DNA of 64,000 bases, from the NCBI GenBank assembly GCA_009760855.2, contig WPIO01000094.1:498001-562000 (forward strand). Reading direction: 5' to 3'. The notes beneath the pieces were generated by a model. It saw only the letters and a list, made by a program, of their open reading frames with translations, made no database searches and was not told the origin of the DNA. Shown piece by piece: positions 24,946 through 36,865 of the stretch (its first letter is position 1; each line of letters opens with the position of its first letter). Origin of the DNA: Cristatella mucedo. Taxonomy: Eukaryota; Bryozoa; Phylactolaemata; Cristatellidae. The position numbers and the translations under genes were made by a program.

Positions 24946-25507
24946 TTACACCACTTCTTGCCGACCTGCCCTGGCTACCAGTCAAGCAAGGGATTCACTT
25001 CAAGGTTTTGTAGCTCACGTTTAGGTCGCTCCATTCTCTGGCTCCAGCTTATCTCTCAGGTAGACTCCCCATCAGGCAACGCATCTTATCAGCTGCTTTT
25101 CGGAATCCAGCGGTCTACAAATACCTCGTACAAACCTAAAATTCTTTGGAGACCGTGCATTTAGTTGGTGTGCTCTAACAGCATGGAACTCCCACCCGAC
25201 CTGCATCAGAACGTCACCTGACCTGACCTTACCATGTTGAAAAAGAACTTAAAAAGACACCTATTAAGGAAAGTATTTAGTGAGTCCCTGTGATTAGTCC
25301 TTGGAGTGCCTGTGAGTGCTGACACTGTGCATGCTGCCACTAACCACATTCGCATGGTGACCCTGTGCATGACACCCCTAACCAGGTTATTCATTTTTTC
25401 GTCCATCAAGCATGATATTACTCACTATTCGATTGCATTTCGATTTACAGCAAATGTAACGTGCCTACAGAGAGATTGAGTCCTCTGAGGGCGCTTTATC
25501 AATAGCA
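24946..25507 (+). mobile_element. LINE-A 3' fragment
   Basis: It begins inside the C-terminal domain (CCTGGCTACCAGTCAAGCAA), then stop, 3' UTR and tip. The tail is eroded (CAATAGCAACATCG instead of ATT repeats). Confidence 0.75.
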
Positions 25508-25509
25508 AC

Positions 25510-26760
25510 ATCGTTATAATTAGTGTTTAGATTTACAAAATTAGCTGCCATCCATATTCGGATGTTATCAATACAGGCAGCAAGTGATTTGAGCGAATTT
25601 GATGTGCTCGAAAGCTGGGAGGGGTTCAAGCGAAGCCTGATGGGTGAAAGCAAATGACTCTCAGTCACATAGAATTGAAAGCCTAGATTGTGCATGGTAA
25701 TCACATCAGCAAAAGGTATAGTACCAACCGGGAAACAATCCGGACCTAGCATCGAGCCCTGAGGTGCCCCATATTTTAGGGGTACATCGATCGATCTTCG
25801 TCCGAGCACGTATAAACTCTGCAGTCTCTCACTGAGATAGGACCGGAATCATCACAGAACACTGCCCAACCGAGATATGAGGTGCTCTAGATGAACTTTG
25901 TGATCACTCGAGTGCATGGGCATCAGGACCAGCAAATATTGAGTTACATAAATCAGGATGGCTTGTCACAAATACATAGACAAATTTAGAATTGGTATCC
26001 ATATCTAAAAAAGCCCGAATTTTAGCAAGGTTAGGTAACTAAAAGTATGTGGACGACTGAAGAACGAACGAGGTCATCTACTGAGAGGTTAGGAGCATGA
26101 AATCTAGATTTCGAGCAGATTCAACTGAAAATGTGCTGCCAGAGCCGATTTTTTGGTTAGCCAATCTAACTTCTGTATTACACTAGGTTTGATCGTACCT
26201 AATAAGTTCGTTTTTTCATACCTCAATTTAAGTAATTGTTTGCTGACATTCACGTGCTTATGTCATCCTTATAAGCTGTAGAAGGGAGAGGCAAATTTGA
26301 TGAGCTGAAGGGACGGTAGGGATACAAGCAACCAAGATACTGAATTACATCTTGCAGGGCCTGATGCCCGTGTTAAGCAGATGTGCTGAAGAAATACTTG
26401 GCCATCGATAGTATCAAAAGCTGCCGGTAGATTAAGAAAAACACGTACAGTTATCCCACCGAATTCTGCATTTCCAAGTAGGTCTTTAGATGGGCAAGTT
26501 TTTCGAGAGGCTAGCTATGTGGCCCTCCAAGCCCATTGAACATCACCCAATAGTCTGTCGACAGCTAGATGGTTGAATCGAAAGCTGTGTAAGAAGGGAT
26601 CGGCATGTCTAAGATACCCACAGGTCTTAATGCTAACGTATCTTGTAAAGAATTTAGTAAAATGTGAATCTCGTCAAGCTACTTGGTTACGAATCCCATC
26701 CGTTCTTTCTGATGCCAGTTATACTCCTCGAGCAGTCACTGAATGAGTTCTACCATCGTC
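25510..26760 (-). mobile_element. LINE-A internal part with RT remains
   Basis: The minus strand shows GAPQGSMLGPD (the VPQG block), a PAAFDTIDG-like stretch near 26420 and an RPVGIL remnant near 26620. It stops near 25510 before the C-terminal domain, so the 3' end is absent and a plus-strand copy lies beside it. Confidence 0.7.
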
Positions 26761-26847
26761 ATCTCGGCCATCTAGTATGTACCTAGATTCCGTGAGATAT
26801 GATACATTCTCTATTGGATATATTGGATGGCTGAAATGCATCACCTT

Positions 26848-27383
26848 GGGGCAATACAAGGTTTTGTCGCTCACTTTTAGGTCCCTTCATTCTATGACTC
26901 CAGCCTATTTGTCAGATATACTAGCCTATCAGGCCAAGCATCGTACCACCTACTTTTCGGAATCCAACAGTCTACAAATGCCTCATACAAACCTTAAATC
27001 CTTTGGAAACCATGCATTTAGTTCATATGCTCCCAAAGCCTCGAACTCCCTCCCGACCTGCGTCAGAACATCCCCTGACCTGACCACATTTAAAAGGAAC
27101 CTAAAAACACTACTATTTAGGACAGTATTTAGTGGGTCCCTGTGATTTGTCCTTGATGTGCTTATGTGTGCTGACACTGTGCATGCTGCCACTAACCACA
27201 TTTGCATGCTGACCCTGTCCATGTCACCCCTAACCATATTATTCATTTCATTTGTTTTTCAAGCATGATTTTACTTACCATTCAATTGCATTTCACTTTA
27301 CAGCAAATGCAAAGCACCTAGAAAGAGATTAAGCTCTCTGAGGGCGCTTTATCAAGTGAATTATTATTATTATTATTATTATA
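26848..27383 (+). mobile_element. LINE-A 3' fragment
   Basis: It encodes YKVLSLTFRSLHSMTPAYLS and SFGNHAFSSYAPKASNSLPT, then RTVFSGSL and stop, the 3' UTR and a TTATTATTATTATTATTA tail. It is among the better preserved 3' ends in the window. Confidence 0.85.
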
Positions 27384-27489
27384 ACAAATGAGTTGCGTTT
27401 TCGGTGCAAAATATAGCTAAGTACAACATATTTAAAGCAATCAGTTTAAATGAGGAAAAAAGGGCGAGGCAGTAGCTTCTGATAGCATG

Positions 27490-27935
27490 TGTCTAATTTT
27501 TTAGGGCGGCCGGCCGGATGCACCATGAATACCTGGGTTGGTCTATGGAGACAGACTGCAGATGAAGAGCAGTGGTAGGCCTAATGAGCTTTCCACATAG
27601 TCATGAAGCTAGGTGCGCCTGCTCAGGCCATGCCCAAAGGCTTGGTCAGCAGTCATGCTTTGTCGTATGGTTGCTGGACCGTACTTCTGAGGCACTTCAC
27701 AACGTCCCCTCACAGGAAGACATTACAAAAGAAGCTTAAAATACATTTGTTAATTACAGCTGTTGATTGGAATTTGTGATTATTCTTCAAGTACAGTTAC
27801 TTCCTCAGGCTGAGCCAGCTGCTTCAGGATGCTACTGTAGATGCATTTGTAATGCTTTCTACATAGATCTGCAAAGTGCCTAGAGAAAGATTTAGTTATA
27901 AAAAGCGCTATACAAAGTGTGTTGATATTATCAAC
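27490..27935 (+). mobile_element. Possible third LINE/SINE family 3' end
   Basis: A locally GC-richer stretch ending GCAAAGTGCCTAGAGAAAGA, then AAAAAGCGCTATACAAAGTG, the CTATACAAA variant of the CR1-like tip. Inside, GCACTTCACAACGTCCCCTC and AAGAAGCTTAAAATACATTT suggest the last codons of a LINE C-terminal domain. No second copy is present to define the left edge. Confidence 0.4.
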
Positions 27936-28734
27936 TTTGTTAGTAACTGTTCACGTTCTGTGCGGATATGCATGAGCCTACTAGCAGCTAAAGTCTCACA
28001 TTTGATGGAGTATCTCCCGAAATTGTACCTTGCAATGTGTCACTAGAAAGATTATTTTATAAAGTCTTATAATATATTAATCTAATTTACCCTGCTGTTT
28101 TGTCCTACTTAGCAATAGGGACCATCCTGAAATCATTTAAGCTGATGAACCTGTGAATTAAAGCGATTTCTAAGAAAACCTATATGTTAAATCAGCTGCT
28201 TAATCCTTTGTCCTGCCACTGCTGAATCATTCCAACTCGACTCCAGCCCACGTTATGATTGAGTTAGTAAATCATTTGACTATGCACAATGCACCCCTTC
28301 ACCCAGATGGCTTATAGCACAGGCAGTAAACTACTCATGTCTACTAATTGAAATCAAAACGATCACACCCTATATTCGGCCCAGCAATCAGTTTACTGAA
28401 ATATTACAGCTCGTCTGTGGACATACGAATATTAGAACTTCCAGATTATGTGAAAGCTGCGTTCTACCACTAATAAATATTTACAAAATTACTAAAGTAA
28501 GCCGCCTACATTGTTTGCACTGCATAGTTAGCAGGTATGCCGTTGATGATCCACCACTTTTCAAAATTGAAGCTCAAAAAACAACGTGAGCATTAAGCAG
28601 TAAAGTTATGTGCCACACATGCACAGCCCAACTGCTTTCCCTAGCCATGCGGCAGCTAATAGAATTCAAATAACGCCACAAAGAAAAAATGACAATGATC
28701 AATAACTCACTAGAACAGATGAATTAGTGACTAG

Positions 28735-28850
28735 CATGGAAATGGCTGCTCAGGACTGCTGGAAAAGATGAGCCTCAGTCGGCCGATTGAGTTCATCTGT
28801 TGGATAGGAATTGTGGAAAGGAGTTTCACTGTATCGGACCTCCTGATAAA
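28735..28850 (-). mobile_element. LINE-B short internal fragment
   Basis: GCTGCTCAGGACTGCTGGAA to TAGGAATTGTGGAAAGGAGT matches the minus-strand LINE-B stretch near 24050-24130. No ends are present. Confidence 0.55.
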
Positions 28851-29644
28851 AATACTTATATCACTAACATAGGAAAACCTTCGTGGCTATGTAATATCCA
28901 AGTCCAAAGTAGTCCACTTCATGCCTATGCAGACTACACACAGGTGTCCAGTGCTTTGATCCCTCTTGAAAAATATCACTCACATAGCACCTTTGCTACT
29001 TTTTTGTTGACACTCACACTGACAAAACAGATTTATTTGTCTAGTCACCACCTTAAAGTGTTGTCCGAGAGCACTGCTTCTGTAGGATCAAATCGAAATC
29101 AGATTTTGTTATTCCAATTTGACTTTTTCTGAAACGAAAACCATCAGCTTGAAAGGCCAATCTGCAAACCTGTAGGTAGGCAACATTGCCAAACTTTTGG
29201 AATGCTTGGACGAGGATAACAGGTCTTAGTTGGTCAACCCATAAAGGCTGTGTACACTTCTCTCAATCGCTGCTTGCAGTCTTACCAGCCTATGAAATTG
29301 AGTGCTTCCAATTTTGGTCAAACTATGCCACTTCGTTTGTCTGTTATTAGCTAATGGTCTGCCATGCTAGTCACTTGTAGGCTACCTGCACAGCCTTCCT
29401 ACTTCCACACCAACATTGACACAAAACAATCAGTCGAAGCTTAAAATTGAAAGATTTAATATTTCATCTTATAATCCTTTATATCCAGGCTACCTATCAG
29501 AACCAATCCCCTGTAGGACTCATGGTTGTTGCAGCAGCTCATTCTCAAGTCATTGTTATGTGCTTCGAACCTAGGTCATGCATTTTGCAAACCCTACTTT
29601 TAGTTCTCGCATCCACAATCCCGGAGCTCACTCCTGAATGATAA

Positions 29645-29822
29645 CAATATAATAATATTATACTGTTAGCTTATCAACCAACAGCATTTGTAAGAGGCAG
29701 AAGAGCAGTAATGGCTAACATCACCACATTCATTTGGCAATACAGGAATCTCTCATTGCAGGTTTTGAACCCACGACCTCAGTCATGACTAAGGAGCACC
29801 TTACCTCTGGGCTACCTTTACC
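29645..29822 (-). mobile_element. tRNA-derived SINE, minus strand
   Basis: The reverse strand reads TAGCCCAGAGGTAAGGTGCT (A-box region) and GTCGTGGGTTCAAAACCTGC (B-box region). It then has GTGATGTTAGCCATTACTGC and CTCTTCTGCCTCTTACAAAT, matching the body of the 63.8-kb SINE. Confidence 0.7.
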
Positions 29823-29859
29823 ATTAAACATCAGGTCGTGAAATATAGAAATATTATAC

Positions 29860-30895
29860 TTAATTCAATGGTCCTGCAGGGTTGTCGACAGCAGGCTCGG
29901 CAGAGTGTTTATGACTTTTACAGGCACCTTGTGGGTACTGCCCCAGTCACTGACATTACAAACACGTCAGTGGACAGTGATGCCATGGTCGTCTCCTAAT
30001 CCGTTGTGTGTCTACATCAGATATTAGCAGTGCAGTCTTTGCCAAGGACTGTGCCTGCATAGGTGAGGCCTTGGCTTCCACCTAAAAATGCAAATTCGTC
30101 CTTGGCTTCTATAGTCTCTGGGCTGTGTCAGCCTCACATGCTGGCAACCAAGGATGCCCTTGAGCTGCCACTGGTGGGTCTCTCGAAGGCTTTAGTTTCA
30201 CCTCCCCATGTGGACCAGGTCACGGTCAAGCAGGGTGGGTCATTGAAGCTGCAACATGTATGGCCCGGGCAGCTATTCATAGTCGGCGAAACGAATGCCA
30301 ATGTTACAGTTGTAGCTGACGATATGTAGGTATCTCGGTCCATGACTCCTCAAAGTCACAAAGCCTATCTGGTTGTTACACAGGAGACAGAAGATAAGCC
30401 GTCGACGAAGCCTGGGATCATTCACTTTAACCACTGCATACCGGTTTGGGTGTGCATTCCATCCAAGTCACCAAGCTGACCGGCCGCCTAGCAACGGACC
30501 ACTCACGGCCGTCACCACATGTGTAAGGGCTGCTACAGGAATTGGAACAGCAGTCCCAGGATTAATGCAGTGCCGTGATAATGGACTCCTTAGTTACTGG
30601 GGCCCCAGCAGCAGTAAATTCTCAATACATGATCCCTAATATTCGTCCAATTGCCGAACAACAGTCACTTCACTTTGGGATCCGATGTAAACATGCCAAT
30701 GTAAGCATAACTCGGCCAAGTAAATTAGGAGTGGGCCTTGGGATGCCGTATGTGGCCGGTTGCTATAGGCAGACCAGCAGCCCTGAGGCTGGACTAGGCC
30801 ACAGCCGAAGGGGGGTTTACTCTTTTATGATCTTGTTATACTACCAGTCGGACATGTGATCTCGAGGGGAGTGTTATTTCCGGGAAAGATTTACG
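29860..30895 (+). other. GC-rich block, possible degraded LTR-element relic
   Basis: The block is clearly richer in G and C than its surroundings. Near 29880 one frame reads QGCRQQARQSVYDFYRHLVG, which recalls a retroelement gag segment. Open stretches of about 90 codons follow in shifting frames. Near 30855 the purine run CGAGGGGAG is followed by TGTTA, a layout seen where a polypurine tract meets a 3' LTR. No integrase, protease or RT motif was found, and no paired LTR is recognisable. The call is tentative. Confidence 0.3.
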
Positions 30896-31259
30896 TTTTG
30901 CCATTTTCCAAATTTATTTTTTGAGCGTCCGTTCAGGGCTGATTACCTTATATTCCCAAAGTTTGTATTGACCGTGTTCCATTCATCTGAGAACCACCAA
31001 AATTTGTGACTGCATTTGTAATTGGTTTATCTTGTAATAAGCAAACTTCAAACAAATTAACAATTCTTAAAATTTTCCGTCGGCTACCCTGTTATTAATT
31101 TAACAGTATGAGACATGACAACATGGTTAGAGCTGTAGCCATGCAAATGATCATCGCCAGTGGACTAACAGTGGACTTTGCAAAGCAGTTCTGCCTTGTG
31201 GTTAAAACACAAGTGTTAACAACTGGTACCCAATGCAACTGCTTGTTGTCTGGCCGGTC

Positions 31260-32848
31260 GCTATAATTAATAATAACAACAAACTTGGTAAAGCCCCCTC
31301 AGAGAACTCAATCTTGGTCTAGGCTCTTTACATTGGCTTAAAAAAACGTAGAATGGTGAGGTATCATGTGCTTGTTAAGCAAAATGAATAACATGGTTAG
31401 GGGTGGCATGCACAAGGTTAGCATGCAACAATGGTTAGTGGCAGCTTGCACAGTTTCAGCACACCTAAGTGCATGGAGAAAAAATGACAGGGACCTACCA
31501 AGTGCTGTCATAAATAGGTGCGTTTAAAATTTTATTTTAAATTCGGTCTATTAAGGGGAGGTCATGTGGAAAGTTGTGAGTGTGACCCAGGTTTTAGGAG
31601 CATACTAAGTAAATGCACTGTCTGCAAAAGATTTGCAGTTAGAACAAGGTATCTATAAACAGTTCGATTCTGAAAAGTGGGTGGTACGATGCTTGGCCTC
31701 GTGGGGGGAGTAGATCTGATTGACAGGCTTGAGCAAACGAATGAACAGTCCTAACATTGAGCGACACGACCTCGAAGTCGATCAGTTGCTTGACTGTGAG
31801 TCAATGCAGGACTGAGTGAAATAGTGTGCTGTGGCAACTGCGACGCTCAAGGTGGACGATCCTAGCTGCAGAGGTTTTCACTAGCTGTAACCCATGATTG
31901 CACATGCTGGTAGGCCAGCCATCTTGGAGTCACAAAAGTGAAGATAGGATGTCACGAATGCATGGACCAGCTTTGATGTGATATCATTTTATAAACAAGC
32001 CAGAATGTTAGCAATATTATGTAACTGAAAGTAAGCAGACTTGACTGCTGAGCTGATGTGGTTGGCTAATTAATGGTCACTTTAGAACATGACGCCCAGA
32101 TTGAGTGCAGATTCAAGTGGAGATATTTTGGCAGAGCCGACTTTGATAGTAAGAGTTTTCAATGTCTTTATCGCACTTTGTTCATCCATAACGAGTGACT
32201 GCGTTTTATCATCATTTAATTTTAGAATATTGGCTGCCATCCGTGAGCAGATGTTATCAATAAATGCATCTAGAGAGTTGAGAGAATTAGAGGTGGTCAA
32301 ATCCTGAGAGGGATCAAATCTAAAGTTCAAATGAGTGTCATCCGCTCAGAAGTGAAAGCCTAGATTGTGCTTGGCAATCGCATCCACGTGAGGGAGAGTA
32401 TTAGCCGTGACAAGTGCCATACTTATAACTGTGCCATGAGGTACCCTATATTTCAGAGGTGCCTCGGATGATACTGGTCCATTCACATCCTAATTATGGC
32501 GTCTCCGACAAAATAGGAATTGAACTATTCCAGTGCAGTCCTAGTGAAGTTCATGCCAATCAAGAGGTGCTAATGAACTTGGTGATCGATAGTATGACAA
32601 GCTGCCGGAAGATCGAGCAAAACAAGCCGATATAGGCTACCCATTCCTAATTAGGTCGTTGTACAACCTTACAAATGCTGCTTCTGTGGAGCGATTAGCT
32701 CTAAAGCCAGACTGGAACTTACTACAAAGGTTTAAAGTCGCAAAACGTGAGTTCAGCTGGTCTGTCACGACTCGTTCCACTGTCTTTGATAGTTATGGTA
32801 GGAGGGAGACTGGGAGGTTCTTGAAAGACTCTTCTCTGAGCCGCTAGT
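31260..32848 (-). mobile_element. LINE-A copy, about 1.6 kb, broken RT
   Basis: Inverted tail (TAATTAATAATAACAACAAA), tip, 3' UTR and coding remains running past the RT catalytic region to an inverted NYRPVSLLP-like block at about 32800-32846. One readable stretch encodes SRMAANILKLNDDKTQSLVM. Confidence 0.8.
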
Positions 32849-32954
32849 AGCATGTATGCAAAAGAATTAAATTGCAGGGATGCTTAGATCACGGTTCAAG
32901 AGGCAAAGCCAAACTGAAAATGTTCCCCATCATGTAAACCGGTAAATTCTATGT

Positions 32955-34290
32955 GCAAAGATACAGAGAAAGTCACTGCCCTCATGCTTCTGTCATCTAT
33001 CGCTTTCCTTCGACACCAATGATCACGTTGTCCGACTTAAACTATTGGAAACTGCGATGGGTCTAGCAGACAAGGCACTGGCATGGTTGAAACCTTACTT
33101 TTCTGATCGTGTTCAATCTGCGTCGTGTGTGTCAAATCATAAACACGAGACCGATCAACAGTGGAGTCAATCAAGTGTCCGTCATCAGTAACTTGCTGTT
33201 CTCCATTTATACTCATCCTTAATGAAAACTGATCAACACTCAAGGAAAATGATATCAGTTGTATGCTGGTTATAGTCAGCTCTATCTGTCAATCTAACCA
33301 TCTGAATCTGCTGCAGCGAATGAGAAGCTAAATTATTGTTTGCTAAAACATTATTCTAGATTTTAGTATACTTAAATGATGTTAAAACCAAATTGCTACT
33401 CTAATAACACCATATAATGTGGCTAGATTGAAAGCATTTGTTTTTCTGATAGGCGAGGCTGTCGTGCGACCATCAACACGTGCTTGAAATTTAGGTGTCG
33501 TTTTTGACCAATGTGTACATTTTAATGTTTCATTCATAAGACCTCGTCCACATCTAGCTATAACGTCTGACTCCTATCCAAGATTAAGAGCCGACTTCCA
33601 CTGTGGATCGCAATGAACAACAAAGTCCTTAGTTCTTTCACAGCTTTATTTTTATTGTAATTCACTTTTGGCTGGGCTACCAATGATAGCCACTAGATGA
33701 CGTCAGCTGGCTATGGATATGGCTGTGAGGCTAGTTTTCAAGTCCCGGAGGATTGAGCATGTGTCACCTTTGCTAAAAGAGCTAGGATGGCTGCAGGTTG
33801 ATTAACTGATACTGAACGTAAAGTTCTTAGGCCGAACCACGAGTAAGGCCACGAGTTGGCTCCTTCATACCTAGCTGAACTGCTGCACCAGTTTCAGCCT
33901 CTTCTAACCTTCAGGTTCTGAGTAGATTTTGATTTATCTGTTAATTTTCTCAGCTTAAAGACAGTTGGAGATAGAAGCTTAAGCTCAGCAGATATTAGAC
34001 TGTAAATCTCGCTTACAAAATTCCTATGCGACGACAAATACGCTGCCGACTATGGCCACTTCTTTTTCAGTGGTCCTGAGCTGCTACTTCCATGCTACTC
34101 ATTACCTCAACTACTCTCCTGACTCCGCTAGTCACCCCACTTTTGCTTTGTTCATTGAGATGAAGTCTGTTGGCTACCAAATGCGTACCAAAAGCCGCTG
34201 AGGCTGTGAGTGGGCTACAAAAAACTCTCCTGCACAACACCCACATAGTCTTTACGGCTTTGTGGCGTTACAGACGGAAATACCTCACAA
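32955..34290 (+). mobile_element. LINE-B relic
   Basis: It runs from an LLDLSAAFD-like remnant near 32980 through the C-terminal domain (SPTSYLAELLHQFQP-like near 33870) to the family 3' block TTACAGACGGAAATACCTCA. Frames are broken throughout. Confidence 0.75.
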
Positions 34291-35521
34291 TAAATGAAAA
34301 TGGCAAACAGACAAGTGGTCTTCGCTTGCCTATATAACAAGGAAAATCCTAAAAAAATTTGCTATACAAATACCTGTATTGATAATAGTAACTAACCAAT
34401 TGCAGTACACATGGAAATGTTGCAGAATATAATTTCATTTGGAGCTGCTAATAATTGTCACAAACCACTCGAATCTTTACTTTGGATTCTAACAAATTAC
34501 ATTAAGCAAGTTGGTTCCGAACGTGCATTGCAGTTTTTAGGACAATGACTGTCATTCTCTTCTTTTTTACTAGTCTTCTCTTCAACGACGTTTCAGCTGA
34601 ATCTGCAAACTTCAATTTTGTTTAAGGGCAGGATTATTTTCAATGCAATCAAATCATGCCTCTTAAAACATTTTTCTATAATGTTTCTAAGCAAAAATTA
34701 ACACTTTGTTTTCTTAGATTGTAATTCCTCATTTTCGTTAACGATTAATTTATTTTCCGGAGGCTGAGTTTTTTAAATGGACTTTTAACCATAAATCCGT
34801 GTTTTGTTTATAGGTACTTAAAAAGTATATAGGGCCTACATAAATGCATTAGCTTTGGCTGTTAAAAAAAATGTTATTCTTGAGCAGGTTTATCCGTTAT
34901 AGCTGCAGTGGTCCTCCCTAAATTTTTATTTTTTTGAAGTTGCCCGAGTTAACTTTACTATATTCCTCATGAAGAAACCTTGAATCACACGTGCCTATAG
35001 CAATGGTTGTTCCAGTGACATCGAGCTGTTCAAACATTTTAAACTATTTATATTGCACCCTAAAAGAGAGCTGCGGGGAGCTCGAGCCTACTATAGTGGT
35101 CATCAAACATCCATCTTGAATGCAAAACCAGCACGACAGTTACCTCGTTTTTGTCGCCCAATTATGAAAGCTATTACGAGCTTTTATAAAATTAAATTTA
35201 GTCCCCAACGTTGGTTAACTAATTAATGATTAAAAATTCACACAGGCATAATAAAGAATAGTGGAGCTTTATCAAAACAATAGGTTGAGTGGGCAAATTG
35301 TCAAGATTTTTAATATCAGAGATATCAAAGATATCCTATAACGGTGCATGAGTGTAAACCAGCATCAAGATTAAAGCCGCATGCAGCATAATGCAATTCA
35401 TGTGAGCGATCCCAATATTTTGAATTTGAGCATTGTGGCCAATATTAATTGCCCCTTAGCTTGATGACTCCAAGGAAAGAAAAAAGCTTTGCAATGCAGA
35501 ATATGTAAATAGTATGAGAGA
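34291..35521. other. 3' flank of the polycystin gene
   Basis: AT-rich, transposon-free. On the minus strand it follows the stop codon and should include the 3' UTR. An ATTAAA hexamer at 35309-35314 is a possible polyadenylation signal; no canonical AATAAA was noticed nearer the stop. Confidence 0.4.
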
Positions 35522-35688
35522 TTAATAATTTTCTGTGTGCGTTATACGCGGGGCAGTAGTTGACTCTTCTCTCGATTGCTTTCCGTAATCAATGACATCG
35601 GGTGATTGTGATGCAGAGTTAGGGTTCACCAACGTCAGGAATGATTTATCCAGCTTCTGACAGGCTTTTTGTATATCGAGATACCAAT
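35522..35688 (-). CDS. Polycystin exon i: terminal exon with stop codon
   Basis: A proposed last coding exon, acceptor tcgttacag, phase 1 start, 54 codons, then TAA at 35522-35524. It encodes DWYLDIQKACQKLDKSFLTL, then a polar Ser/Pro/Thr-rich end finishing THTENY. The first part could be a short amphipathic or coiled-coil helix; the cytosolic tail of many polycystins ends in such a region. A possible ATTAAA polyadenylation hexamer lies at 35309-35314, about 210 bases after the stop. Support comes from phase and open frame, not from a known motif. Confidence 0.6.
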
Positions 35689-36687
35689 CTGTAACGATTT
35701 AAATAAATAGTTGTTTTGATTTTACACTGGACAGATTCAAATTTACACTAGATAGACTGTATAATGAACAATAGATGACCTTACAAAACCACAATACCTA
35801 CAGACATGCAATCTTAACTGTCACCTTTACTTGATTTCCATACACTTCAAACTGGATTATCAATGAAATTTGTAGGTATAGGACCACAACACAACTTAAT
35901 TTCTACCCAAGCCTTGTATAGATAATTCAGGTGAGCTGGTTTATTGAATGGAATAACCGTACCGAATACATATATTTTGTGATATCGTCACAAGCATACA
36001 ATTCTTGCGATTAGAAAAATCATTATCCTGACCCTCTCTATTAGTATGAGAGGCAACATTTTATGTGAACCCACTACCCTAAAATAGATATTCTAGTTAG
36101 CAAGGCAGCCTCACTGATATTATCGCACCAAGTCATTATGTACTGGCCCTTTATGTAACAAAGACGATAATTGCATTCAGGACACATATTAATATAACCA
36201 AACGGAAGTCAATTAAATACTTTATTCTCAAAGGCATGTACATAAACAGTGATTGCTCAGAGAGATCTCTGACGCCAAAAATTAAAGTATTTTGGACAGC
36301 GGTTTTAGAAAAACACGGCTGCATCGTTTTTAGTTTACTGCTCTTGGCTCTAAATACACTGACCACAAATATGAGCTCACTAGATGGAATAGCAGTTGGT
36401 TTAATGTTACAATACAATTAAGCCGTTACGGTGTTAATTTAGTATCTGGTCATTGCATTAAATCACTGTTTTTGAGTTCCCTTTATAAATTAAGGTTGTC
36501 AGCTACGATAAGTTGAGGGATTCAATCGTTCAATGATTTATGTGTGTCGATAAATACTGTGAGATTCTTACTGATTAACATTGGACGCAAAGCGAAGCTT
36601 CTACGACAGCAGAATAGTTGGGCGATAGCTACCTAGGCTCATCAGCTGAGAATTCAGAGTATACATCAGTACGTAAAAAAGATTTTT

Positions 36688-36835
36688 GGTGAGCCGTAAT
36701 GGCTCACTGGGTAAGGCGGTTCAAATCCTGCCGTAGGCTATCCTTTGTCGCCACTGCAACCAGTGGTGATAACCCTAAAGGCTCTTCTGTCGCTTTAAAC
36801 AAAGAGACAGTTAAATCAGGTAGTATTTAATAATT
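36688..36835 (+). mobile_element. tRNA-derived SINE with internal deletion
   Basis: GGTGAGCCGTAATGGCTCAC and GGGTAAGGCGGTTCAAATCC show the A and B boxes brought together: about 40 bases present at 63793-63828 are missing. The body (TATCCTTTGTCGCCACTGCA) and end (AAGAGACAGTTAAATCAGGT) are intact. It lies in intron 8. Confidence 0.8.
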
Positions 36836-36865
36836 TCTTATTTTTATTACCATTTATTTGAAAGG

